Program-made: the position numbers and the translations under genes | The notes under the pieces: model-generated | Seen by the model: the letters and a program-made list of their open reading frames with translations, nothing else | What the model was told of the DNA's origin: nothing | Databases searched by the model: none | Shown here: positions 54,901 to 64,000 of the stretch, in pieces | Layout: each line of letters opens with the position of its first letter | Position numbering within the stretch: position 1 is the stretch's first letter | Assembly: GCA_963931865.1 (NCBI GenBank) | Contig: OZ007505.1 | Span: forward strand, 6,137,273-6,201,272 | Direction: 5' to 3' | Source of the DNA: Axinella damicornis | Taxonomy: Eukaryota; Porifera; Demospongiae; Axinellida; Axinellidae | Length of the DNA: 64,000 bases

Positions 54901-57900
54901 CAGAAATACGATCATGAAAGCATGATCCTTCTATTTTATCTAGATCAGCAAATTTGTCAACCACTTGTTCCAATGAAAGTTGACTCGAAATATCTCATTC
55001 AATAGATAAGACTGCAAGATCATTGAGTCTTTGCTCACACATTGTTGACCTCGATAGGGTTTAATTAATGCGTTTCAAAGCAGAGAAGGAACGTTCACAT
55101 GTAGCAGTGCATACAGCAATGGTGGCAGCAATTACAAGGACCTTTATCACGTTAGGTAAAGCATCCTTAATGGGCACCAACTCGCGAATAACATCCATGA
55201 TGTGCTCCATTTCGTATTCACCACTCAGCAGTGTTCTTTGCTACCATTGCTTCTGTTGTGACAGCAACTTGGTCTAATTCATAGAAATCCACAATCGGTT
55301 TCAGCTGTTCAGGCTCCAAAAAATGTTTAGACCCAGGGAAACAAGCCTGAATTCCTCTCATGAGTGCAAGGTTTCGCTGTGTGAAGCGACTTCTTAACTG
55401 AGGAAGAAAAGTGTCAAGAACGCAGAAATAGAAGTGAACTTTGTATTCTTGACTTGTGGATCGTTCTTCCCTTGAACCTGTACTCTCCAATACAACATAA
55501 TCCTGTAGTCTTCGAGAAGATTTTCGTTGACGCGTTGATGGAGGAACAATCTCAATTCCAAGGTGCCTAGCAACTTGCTGTGCATAGTCAAATGTATGAT
55601 CCCATGGTTTGTCGGATCTAAGTTCTTCTAACGTTGACATTGTACCAAGGACAGGTCTATAGTCGAGGGTTTTGGAGGTGATCTGATAGGCCTTTTGTAC
55701 AAGTCAGTACTCTGTCAAATACAATGAGAGACAACAAAAACTTAAATGATTTTACCCGTAGCAGTAGGCCCATTGCTTCTACTCCTTTTGGTCTGTCATC
55801 CCCATCAGCAATGTCACCTAAAGCAGATACCAATGCTTCAAAGGTGTATGCTACAGCATTAATAGCATCATGTCTGCACGCCCATCGAGTGTCTATGCAG
55901 ATTCGGACCAGGGGCTGTTTTTCTGACATGGTTGGTGCCTCATCGAATTTCCCACGCTTCGGAGGCGGCGCTCTGTGTCTAAATTTTAATGCCTTACCCT
56001 TAGCGCCAATTTGCACAGCCGCTGAACAACTACCTGGCTAGCCTATTGATATATCCGGGCTATAATCCTGCCAGCATTTAGCTATGGCTAGCTATAAACT
56101 AGTAACTAGTACCTCGTGTAAGAACCACGTGACCTCAATTTTTTTCGCCCTGGCACATGCCCGTACATGCCCAGGTGTGGCTACGCCACTGCTGTGTCGA
56201 TGTGAACTGGTGGCAAGGGGCACCGTCATCCAGTCGTGTTGGAATCTTCCTCTATCCAGTCATGTTGGAATCTTCCTCTGTCTGGGTAGGACAGGCTCTA
56301 GTGTATAAGCTCTAGCTTCCACAAGAGTGGATTGGTAAAAGGATTGTCAGACCGTTGCCTGCCTAAAAACTCTTTGCTGCACTTACTGCACTAGTTGCCT
56401 CTTGAGCATTGATACTGCAGTGTAGCTGAGAGTTGCTTAGTTGTCCCGAATACAAGGAGAGACAGCTTCAAGCCAAAGTAGGTTGAAAACTTCTCCATTA
56501 GGGCCAGAAGACCCAAGGCCTTGTGAGATGCTTCACCATGTGACTCTGCACCTATTGCCTCCAACTCTGCCAAATAGTAGAGAATAGTTCTTCAGAACAG
56601 CATCAATCACACCATTTCGCACTGTCCATCTCGTTGGCCACTGCGGTTTCAGCTCAGGTGACAGAACTGTGCCAGTCGCTTAGGCGATGCACGGATAAGG
56701 TTACCTATACTTCCATTGTGAGTGCAAGTGCATCTCTAACTGGATGACATTGTTGTTCACACTCTTGTAAACACAGGTTATAGTAGTCGACCACAGCCTC
56801 CATCCGCAGTTGATCAATCTGGTAGAGTCCCGCAGCTTATTAGTCAGGATCGGTCGGTCCCATATCAAGTGTGTAACAAGTGAGCCACACAGTGCTTTGG
56901 GCTCTTCCTTCTGAAGACGAGCAGCCACTCCATTTAAATGGCCTGACATATTGCTCGCTCCATTGTACACTTGACCCCTACAGTTACTTAACTGAAGATT
57001 TGAACGTATGAGGAGGTCTTTAATAGTATCAGCCAATGTAACAGCGTCTGTCTGTTCAACTGCTGCTAATGCAAGTACATCTTCATATACAACATAATAC
57101 TACCCAGCACAGAGAAATCCCAAACTGTTCACATCCACTTATGTCACGTGTTTCGTCTGCGATTACCGAGAACCGTTCTGCTTGCCTTATTTCATCAAGA
57201 AGAGTACGAAGCAATTTGTGTGCCATTTCTTCCAATAACTCTTTGACTACATCATAGGAACAGCGTCTGTCTGTTCAACCACTGCTAATGCAAGCACATG
57301 CTTGCATGCACACATGAGGAGTAGAGTCGAGTTTGAGTAGAGATGACAATATATCTTTTTAACTCCCTTATATTCTTAGATTTCCATAGTCATACAACTG
57401 CTGAAGGTAGCAGAACCGTTCAGGGTTTTTCACACATAGTTCAATGGACTTGCCAGGTGAGATTCCTGTAGCTGTGGGCGAAGAGCTGCTACAGGGCATT
57501 CACTTGGGGGAATCATCCTTGCCTTTGCTTCCGGAAAATGACTGCACAGATGCTACAGCAGTGCCTGTTAGAGCGTCTGTCAAGGAGTCCTTATGTGGCC
57601 TCTTTGGTGTCACACTGGAATGTCAGGTAGAGTATCAGAATCTTCATGGATACCAGAGCAGATCATCCACGACCAGAGTCGAAACCTTGGGGTATCAAAT
57701 TTATTTCCATGTTTTTCCTGGAGCTCCTTATAAACAGAATCAACCTCCTCCTCCTTTTCCTGGTGTCATCCAGCTTCTACCACAATGCACCCCTTACCAC
57801 GATGATCCTCTGCTTACCATGATGATCCTCCTCAACGTTCTCCCTTGACTTCCCATCACACAACAGTGTGATTGGACCACCGTACATGGATTCCAGGTCA

Positions 57901-60900
57901 TCAGATGTCACCAGCCAAAGTGTGTTTGGAACCTGCTCTTTGAATTCTTCAGATACGAAGGGCAGTAACAGATTCAAACTTAACATTGAATTTGTTTAGC
58001 TGACGTACAATTACCTCACTCTTCTTCGCATGATTGATTATTCTCATTTTGTAGGAATACCTTAGGGGGATAGTTGCTACAGCCGTGTTCCCACTCGAAC
58101 AAGGTGCTGTCGATAGCAGTACTGTCTGAGTGGCGCCCGACAGCCCAGGTTTACCCATGCTAATGGCTATCTGTGGAGCACTCGTGTTGTTGGGAACGAC
58201 ATACTATACTACTGTGGACTTACTGCTCTATAAGCGTTCTAAACTACAACTTACCACCAGACTCATACTACTTCCTCACAAAATGGGTAACTGGAATACA
58301 TCTTGAAGCTCTGCTACAACTTAGAGACAATCCCTATGTAGGTAATTGTGCTACTGCTGAAAAAGCTATTAGCTGTAGGAAGCTCCGCTGAGTAACACGA
58401 TGATCGAAAACAGTTTAGACAAATACATATAAAGGTACAACTGCATGCTAGGGTGGTGTATGTGCATCTAGTGTAGTGGTGGTGTATGTGCAATACATGA
58501 CATCAACTGCCTGTGAAAAGACAGGATATATACATTCAGGTATACCTGTGAAAACACTTGAAGCTAAGGGCAAGTTCTAGACAAAGTACATAATAAGATA
58601 TAGGCTTTTATGTTGAGGACTATAAAAGGGGGCCAGTATGAGGTTGTTAAAACAGTTGAAAAGTGTGATGATGAGTAGAAAACGAACAAGAACGACTGCT
58701 GCTTGGGAGATGGGGGCTAAAAGAGAACTTGCCCTATGGAAGCAAAACTTACGTGATACGAGGACATTAGTCCACTCCAAGTTTTTGTTAGATACAACCA
58801 AAAGTCAGGGAATGGATGTGGAGGCACTAGTAAAACACCAAAGTACTGCTGATGGAGGAGCGTTCTGCCAAAGCGCTGTTAAGGAGGTCCAAACTAGAAT
58901 GGACGAATGGGAAGAAAATATCGAAGAGATCGTATATGGTCACTATCTTATCAAGGGAGCTGAACAACATGGAATCAACATTCAATTGATTACAGAAGAC
59001 CCACTCTCAATTTACATGGAGAGAAAAGCTAAAACGAAAGACGTAGGCATCATGGTTGACAAGGAATGCATCTATAGTGTAGTGGTCTAACTAAACCACT
59101 TGTTGAGCTAATTTACGCACAGGACAACACCGCTATCGCTCGCCCTGACCACTTTTGTCTGCAAACTGGCAAGACCAGCAGTTTTAGCTAGCTACAATCT
59201 TATGAAATTCTACCATTTTGAGGCAATGAGGTCATGCGTTCGCCAATTGCGCATGCACAGTCCATAATGCAAGCACGTTTTGTGTTCTTTTTGCTTGTGA
59301 TGGCTGCGCTTGGTACTCAGAATCCCTGTGAATCTGTCATTGGTGGCTCCTACTGCTACGAGGAATTTCTACCAACCTGTTCTAGTCAAGATGTGTTGTG
59401 ACTATGCCGTCTTGGAGGCGTGGCTTTCTTTTTCATGACATAACTACAGTGCAGAACTGTGAGGCTAGAGTTTTGGAACTTGGAGCCATTGCAAGCACAT
59501 GACCTACATGACTGCCATCATCCAGCTCTCTGATCTGATGAAATGTGAATGCCCCACCCCCTCATCCGCGAAGGCAACAATAATAAGCAGTGATCACAAC
59601 AGCAACACCAAATATGCATGGAATAATATTAATGGGATCAGAATGAAGCATCAAAGCCTGCTCAGTAGGTCCACGTACAAGGCTAACACCTTAAAATCTT
59701 GCATCAGGGCATACATCCTGTACCCTTTTGGTGACGTTGCATGTACCATCACTTACGCATTTCATGTGCTTGAAAAAGTACACGAACTAGAGACAAAAAA
59801 AATTTCTATGAAAAATTAAAAAGGATTTAGTGATGGCCTGTCACATTCGGAATTATTCCACCTCTCGAAAAAGCTAAGAAACAAGAGAATTGCCATTAAC
59901 TAGGCTCCGTCCCATCCCATCCCTAAATTCTACATTTTAAAAATGGGATGGGACTGAGCCTGGTTAATGGCATTCCTTTTGTTTCTTAGCTTTTTCGAGA
60001 GGTGGAATAATTCTGAATGTGACAGGCCATCACTAAATCCTTTTTAATTTTCACGCACAAAACGTATAGGGGTATTGCTAGCCTCATTCCCTGTCCCACG
60101 CCCAGCTTTTCATTGCTTGCAGTACGGTAAAGCGCTTTACCGTACTGCAAGCGATGAAAAGCTGGACGTGGGACTGGGAACGAGGCTACGGCTGTATAGC
60201 CACTGTTCACACCTGATATAGCTGAATCAGCTCTTCTGTGGGCATGTTACCCATTTCTATAATCGTAGCAACCACCTAGCAACGGGCTATAGAAAGAATC
60301 ACTTAAATATTTGCCTACTAGGTATACCACCAATTTTGTCAAAACTTGACATTTTGGTTAGATTTTGACTGCAGAGTTGCATGTGCAGTAGCTTATAAGA
60401 TGTACATTATTGAATGTTGCTGTCAATGTTCCTTGGTATAGTACTACAAGAGGACAAAGGAGGTGAAAATCCCCTACAGAGGTAGGTACATGCTGATTGT
60501 TTCTGAAGACTAGCAAGCAGTGTTCATTGAAGGCATTTACAATGTTCATGGTTTTTCTTGCCCATGCAAGTTCATTTTATGTCACCTGCTACGTATGTAA
60601 CCAAAACACTGTTCATCTGCGGTTATCGTTAGCAGGCCAGTATATGCAAGTACAGCATGATAAACCGCACATATGTATGACCATACAATTTTCTCTCCAG
60701 ATAATGGAGAGGAGAAGACCCCTGATCTTCCACAGTGGACACTGGTATGTGCACTACTTGCTGTTTATGTGTTAACTCTATCACAATGTATTGTGCATAA
60801 GATAATTTGAGCTGCCTTAAATGGAATCCGGATGTTGCTAAACCATAATTATATGTTATGCTGTCCTTCCCAATCTCTTATCTGACATGCATAATTATAA

Positions 60901-63660
60901 GGGTACTGATTTGAGTACAATCATGTGCAGTGTAGTATATTTCTGTTGGCCAGCTTGTGAAAAGAGATCAATTTGCCAGGTCTCGTTCCCGAGGCCCGCA
61001 CCATTTTCAGTTGTTCTTTCGTGCATGCAACTGAAATGGTGCTGGCCTGGACGAGGCTAAAATTTGCCTGGTTCAATGCATACAATATTGTTACCAAAAA
61101 TAGACCTCTATTAATTCAATAGCAATATCACAAGAAGAGAACAGAAAAAGAGAGACTGCTGGAAAAAAGACGAGAGAAGGAAACTGATGACTCCTGCAAG
61201 ATGGCTAGGCTACTTGACGGTGTCTTAAAGCCACCTGCTAAACCACTAACATTAAAGGCAAAAGCAGTTGGAGTACCCACCAATGTCCGTAACAGTGAGG
61301 CTGGATCTACATATGCCAGTATTGGCATGCAAGCCAGTAGTGGCAGCAAGAGGAACCTCGCCAACAGACTGCAGGAAGCTGAGTCAGAAGCAAAGAGGCT
61401 GCGCCTAGGAAGCGAAGACCAGAGTCACAGTACAAGTACCTCAAAATCCTTAGCAGAAGGACCTCGAGGAAGACCAAAGAGAAAGCGTGGTCAACCACAA
61501 CAAAAGATAGAGCAGCAAATGTCAAGTACCTCTCCAAGTGTGCTTGAATCATGTAGCTATCCTTTACATCAAAGCCCAGTGAATGTACTGCAACCTCTGA
61601 ATAGTGTCGGAGATGGCTACCACAGTGCTAGCACAAGTCCTGTGAAGCGTACATCAAATTCCAAAGGGGACATGGAGCAGCTCCTTTGGGCTGCTGGACT
61701 GGAGGTATAGCCTTGTGCTGTGCATGCATTGCCAATCGTATCAGTTAATGGTTTTGTGGGTTGCATGTTGTCAATAGCCATTCCCTGTCCCAGTATACTT
61801 ATCATCAAAGCAGCATCACCGAAACAACAAAGGCCGGGAATGTGCATGTACTAGGAGAAGTATCCTATTAAAGGTTCTATTTTGTATGCAGGCATGTGAT
61901 CCCACAGCCAGATACGCCTACAACTACCTGACTGAAGTCAAGGTACGTTTGTACTCTTCCAGTTCTTGTTCCAAATTATCATTTCATGTTTCAGAAAAGT
62001 TTATTTGTAGCTTTCTGTGCATTCAAGAACCTCAATGTGTTACTCAGGCCTTCTGTGTAGTATACTGCACACTCTCTACTTGTAGGGTACCCTACTCAGC
62101 TCCAAGCAAGGCACGTATGAGGAGTTTTTAAAAGCATTATTGGATGCTAAGAAACAGAGGTGGAAGCCCAGCAAGGTGAATTCTGAATGGCCATTCTCAA
62201 GTGGCTTCCCTGTGGTATGTGATTCCTCAGGAGCGCATGAGCCGCCGAAGGCGGCAAAGGAGCGTCAAACTCAGCATGCACGCCCTAGCCGAAGTAGTAG
62301 TCCTTCACACGTACCTTATATGGCAAGAAGCCATTACGTAAAAGTGTAAAAAACAAATTGGCGTTTGTGCGGTACCGCAAGTTCTTCCATATATATAAGG
62401 TATGACCGTAAGGTGTGAGGGATTACAACATGTCTATACTAGTTCGACGCTCCTTCACCGCCTTTGGAGGCTCATGCACTCCTGGTTTCCTCTCCCATTC
62501 AGCCTCAGATCAGTGTGTACATATGTTTGTCATGCTATGTGTACATATACATGAAGTACAATAAGTGGGAATGTTTGGTGAGGACTTTCATTTAGCAATT
62601 TAGTGTATGCCCTGAAGTTAAAAATGTGGCTACTTTCTGCTCGAGCATGATACAATGAGCCCATAAGTATCCGATGATAACAATTTTTGTGAATCATGAG
62701 TGTGAAGTTCTTACCAACCATGCAATACGTACTTTGCCAGTTATTTCACAAGGTGCAGCAGATTCTTCAACCATGGCCGCACCTCATCAAATTGTTTACT
62801 GAATTCATGGAACCCCAGGACTGCTTGGAAGCTGAAGTGGTTAGCTTATACCTCGTTGCTGAGTTACTGTTTATGTTCCTCTTAATTACCCATAGCTAAT
62901 TTTGTGGTGCTAGTCATGTAGACAATTTACAAGTATCAAGTCATGACTAGGAATTGTTATGGTGATGCTTTTTTGTAGCTTTGTCCCCAGGCCTTCTCAC
63001 CCCAGCGTTTGTCGCTTGCAGTACTTACACAGCGTTAGTACTGCAAGCGACAAACGCTGGAGTGAGAAGGCCTGGGAACGAGGCTAGCTATTTGATGGAC
63101 CCATTAACATCTGAAATAGAGTTCTCTGGTGGTTGACTTTTGCTGCACTTGATAGAGACTCTACTCATTTAATATGACTTGAAATCATCTTTAGATTTGG
63201 CCACAAAAAATCTGCGTCACCATAGCAACATGAGTGTTGCTTATTACTTCTCAGTCATGCTGGTACACAAGTAGCCTATTAGATTCACAAGGAGCGAAGC
63301 ATCTGCAAAATTTAATGATGTTACATTAGATCAATATTTGAAGTGTGTAGTCGCCTGTTGCATTAATTTGCTCTTGCTTTTATGTCAGATGGCGGACAAG
63401 TATGAGCTAGAGAGTGTAAAGGCATTTGTGGAGACTCTGCAGGTTAGCAGGTTAAAAGTACTTGGTAATCATAACAATTGGTCACTTGGACGGCTACTGC
63501 CAGTATGTGTTATGGGTGGTGAAACAATACCTTACAGTACACTAATATATTTTCTGTGTACTTTGTGTTCCAGACAAAGTTTGCTGGTGCACCACTTCAG
63601 TTGGAGGATGCCATTGAGAGGATTAGAAAGCTGAACACTCCCAGTATAACAAGGGAAAAG
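42919..63660 (+). CDS. GON4L: GON4L-like nuclear regulator, 3' end beyond window
   Basis: Exons: 42,919-43,695; 44,046-44,150; 44,998-45,078; 45,515-45,571; 47,100-47,295; 48,472-49,154; 49,366-49,438; 49,598-49,702; 50,711-50,893; 51,227-51,267; 52,004-52,083; 52,173-52,350; 52,538-52,624; 52,724-52,760; 52,843-52,971; 53,355-53,456; 53,531-53,588; 53,861-53,948; 54,124-54,180; 60,442-60,481; 60,701-60,744; 61,123-61,704; 61,892-61,942; 62,086-62,175; 62,741-62,839; 63,389-63,442; 63,574-63,660. All phases agree, giving 1,388 codons. Family marks: IATRTRSKHPLTDTSI, then EWQQWLHDLM, FRNDRAVKIP with KEVDDLLNELL, HLQLLMQTFVLS, YPQLLPG, HLLVLGMDHYG, LRVKNQCSKRTGENVIK, YYKRTKEVK, and PAH-like helices (LFHKVQQILQPWPHLIKLF). 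Known GON4L acts in transcriptional repression with YY1 and Sin3-type factors. The N-terminal repeats, a Pro-rich repeat in exon 6 and a GRPKRKRGQ AT-hook-like motif are extras. The start has a good ATG context. The 52,724-52,971 splicing is less sure. Confidence 0.82.
43190..43640 (+). repeat. Coding repeat in GON4L exon 1
   Basis: Units of about 60 bp encode 20-residue repeats such as RGSISQRLEEGGSFGQRPDE, with Gln at fixed spacing. Seven or so copies stay in frame. Confidence 0.8.
45969..46990 (-). pseudogene. C-terminal part of LINE polyprotein with restriction-like endonuclease
   Basis: An uninterrupted C-terminal frame of over 329 codons. It starts in the region after the reverse transcriptase (SAPLVALIIAQE). 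It has a CACGENFDVNHAMIC zinc motif (C-x-C-x7-H-x3-C), then RHNEVRD, IEPKMQ, ARLDIKAW and CAFFDIRVF. These fit the zinc finger plus restriction-like endonuclease arrangement of R2/NeSL-type LINEs. The reverse transcriptase itself is absent, so this copy cannot move by its own protein. The frame has no stops, which suggests a recent insertion. Confidence 0.7.
46968..47030 (-). repeat. 23-bp tandem repeat at the truncated LINE 5' end
   Basis: Three copies of a unit containing TTTATTCCTAAACCACCAA directly adjoin the right target duplication. The unit is itself LINE coding sequence (GGLGIN). Confidence 0.85.
47337..47955. mobile_element. MITE with GGCGAGCCTGAGCGAG termini
   Basis: The left end is TTAATTGGGGCGAGCCTGAG. 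The right end carries the inverse CGCTCAGGCTCGCC, then a CCGCTAGTT end shared with the copy at 9,204-9,777. It contains a foldback hairpin at 47,794-47,879. It is intronic in GON4L. Confidence 0.65.
47794..47879. repeat. Foldback hairpin, GTTCCCAG family
   Basis: Tips CTAGTCACGTTCCCAG and GGGAACGAGACTAG. The arms CCCAAACAACCCCAGCGA are perfect inverses not found in other copies here. Confidence 0.8.
48790..49000 (+). repeat. Pro-rich coding minisatellite in GON4L exon 6
   Basis: The 24-bp unit CACCCTACCACCCCACCTGC encodes PAPHPTTP-type octapeptides, about nine copies in frame. Confidence 0.85.
50267..50357. repeat. Foldback hairpin, CCTCATTCCCAG family
   Basis: CTAGCCTCATTCCCAGTCTC pairs with an inverse near 50,340. 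The inner arm is CCGGCTTTTGTCACA-like. It is intronic in GON4L. Confidence 0.7.
50396..50610. repeat. MITE-like block with repeated TTATTAGGCACA motifs
   Basis: Contains repeated variants of CGTTATTAGGCACAGCTCAC and TTATAGGCACATATTTCCTT. Related blocks lie at 51,700-51,975, 54,285-54,365 and 63,836-63,910. Confidence 0.65.
51606..51650. repeat. Short foldback hairpin, CCTCAATCCCAG family
   Basis: TAGCCTCAATCCCAGGTC with the inverse GGCCTGGGAATGAGGC, a minimal copy in a GON4L intron. Confidence 0.7.
51700..51975. repeat. Second TTAGGCGCA-type MITE block
   Basis: Shares GGCGCAGCTCACTTATAGGC and CATATTTCCTTCCGGTGGAG with the 50,396 block but carries an extra internal segment. Confidence 0.65.
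54342..57300 (-). pseudogene. Relics of ZMYM1-like hAT transposases
   Basis: Minus-strand fragments of a DUF4371/hAT dimerisation type transposase. 57,036-56,740 has GQVYNGASNMSGHLNGVAAR. 56,670-56,391 has PTRWTVRNGVIDAV and KFSTYFGLKLS. 56,016-55,657 has IDTRWACRHDAI. 55,640-55,218 has the RRLQDYVV and LRSRFTQRN region. About 55,150-55,010 has TCERSFSALKRIN, an in-frame stop, then STMCEQRLNDLAVLSIE. A further related piece (YFEALDLLMGEI, SFVMLQEIEKLE) is at 54,539-54,342. The TRW motif occurs twice, so at least two copies are mixed. They are broken by stops and shifts. They lie in the 6.3-kb GON4L intron 54,181-60,441. Confidence 0.7.
57820..58160 (-). pseudogene. Relic of a transposon ubiquitin-like/PB1-type domain
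   Basis: The minus strand reads VRQLNKFNVKFESV, then VSEEFKEQVPN, LWLVTSDDLESMYGG and ITLLCDG. The order (basic beta strand, helix with EEF.EQVP, then DLE.MY and an LWCDG-like end) is seen in N-terminal domains of some invertebrate transposon proteins. Joining needs a frame change near 57,965. Family assignment is tentative. Confidence 0.4.
58638..59090 (+). CDS. Unidentified 150-codon frame in a GON4L intron
   Basis: A charged frame (SRKRTRTTAAWEMGAKREL, AFCQSAVKEVQTRMDEWEE, IVYGHYLIKGAEQHGINI) with normal protein composition. I do not recognise it. It may be an exon of an unknown transposon, given the neighbours. No clear splice boundaries. Confidence 0.3.
   Translation: MRLLKQLKSVMMSRKRTRTTAAWEMGAKRELALWKQNLRDTRTLVHSKFLLDTTKSQGMDVEALVKHQSTADGGAFCQSAVKEVQTRMDEWEENIEEIVYGHYLIKGAEQHGINIQLITEDPLSIYMERKAKTKDVGIMVDKECIYSVVV
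59803..60050. repeat. Foldback MITE with AAAAAGGATTTAGTGATGGC arms
   Basis: The two arms of about 115 bp are near-perfect inverses around a short CTAAATTCTACATTTT core. A single arm of the same family lies at 31,058-31,160. Confidence 0.8.
60078..60188. repeat. Foldback hairpin, CCTCATTCCC family
   Basis: Arms share CCCACGCCCAGCTTTTC and CAGTACGGTAAAGCG with the larger foldback at 21,133-21,531, here with almost no loop. Confidence 0.8.
60981..61059. repeat. Foldback hairpin, GTCTCGTTCCC family
   Basis: GTCTCGTTCCCGAGGCC with inner arm GCACCATTTTCAGTTG and its inverse. The arm sequence is unique to this copy. It is intronic, before GON4L exon 22. Confidence 0.75.
62976..63088. repeat. Foldback hairpin, GTCCCCAGGCC family
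   Basis: Arms of about 48 bp (GGCCTTCTCACCCCAGCG, TTTGTCGCTTGCAGTAC) are almost perfect inverses. The right tip is GGGAACGAGGCTAG. It is intronic in GON4L. Confidence 0.8.
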
Positions 63661-64000
63661 GTGCAGTTAATCACTGTGGCTACTACTCACCCCCACTACT
63701 AGCGAGGGTAGTATAGGAAGGTGGAGTTTCCCTGTACTTTATGGTCACGTCAAGTTGGAGATCCATGATATACTATGACTGCTTGCTAGCTAAGTACCGG
63801 GAATTGAGAGCCGATGTCATGTACTGTAGAGACGTCCCGGTTAATAGGTGCATGCGCTTATCGCATGAAACAGCAAGAGAAAGTATGCGCTTATTATGAA
63901 AATGCGCTTATTAGCGGCAACGGATCCCGATCATGGCAAGCTGACGAAGCTGCTGTGTGTCTGCATGAGCATTGTGCGATGTCACCATATCTGCAAGGGA
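63661..64000 (+). other. GON4L intron continuing past the window end
   Basis: After donor AAAG|GTGCAG the sequence shows no further exon. It contains a TTAATAGGTGCATGCGCTTA repeat block (63,836-63,910) of the TTAGGCGCA MITE family. Confidence 0.55.

Overview
This is a eukaryotic, probably animal, genomic window. The genes have many short exons with GT-AG introns. The intergenic and intronic DNA is crowded with DNA transposons, foldback hairpins, microsatellites and minisatellites. Two long genes are clearly animal-type: an SLC12 Na-K-Cl cotransporter and a GON4L homologue. The dense short foldback repeats and TAGC-rich spacer suggest a marine invertebrate, and I would guess a sponge. That guess is weak and nothing here proves it.

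Layout. (1) 1-19,942 is a stack of mobile elements. The outermost layer is a broken Crypton-like (DUF3504) tyrosine-recombinase sequence, seen at 108-300 and 19,316-19,942. It is split by a hAT transposon (592-18,302, 8-bp target duplication). The hAT is itself interrupted by a pogo/Tigger-like transposon (973-6,540, TA duplication) and by a 9,725-bp element (6,817-16,541, perfect 8-bp duplication). The 9.7-kb element is the most unusual object here. Its near-identical inverted termini run into kilobase arrays of an 18-bp satellite. It encodes a single intron-rich gene with a P-loop ATPase domain and no transposase that I recognise. Removing both insertions restores the hAT reading frame across both junctions.

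(2) 19,943-25,317 is mostly spacer. It holds foldback elements and a few exon-like minus-strand segments that I cannot identify.

(3) 25,459-41,859, minus strand: a 27-exon SLC12 gene of the NKCC/NCC branch, predicted at 1,179 residues, from a SPAK/OSR1-type RFEI docking motif to the conserved C-terminus. Seven of its introns carry simple repeats or minisatellites directly against the 3' splice site.

(4) 42,919 to beyond the window end, plus strand: a GON4L-like nuclear regulator gene, divergent from the SLC12 gene with about 1.06 kb between the two start codons. Twenty-seven exons and 1,388 codons are visible, and the gene runs off the end. Its introns hold a 5'-truncated LINE with target duplication (45,822-47,030), relics of ZMYM1-like hAT transposases (54,342-57,300), a transposon-type ubiquitin-like domain relic near 58,000, and many foldback hairpins.

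The two host genes have unrelated jobs, ion transport and chromatin/transcription control, and share only an intergenic promoter region. The mobile elements explain most of the remaining sequence. Exon boundaries were derived by hand from splice signals, phase continuity and family similarity, without transcripts.
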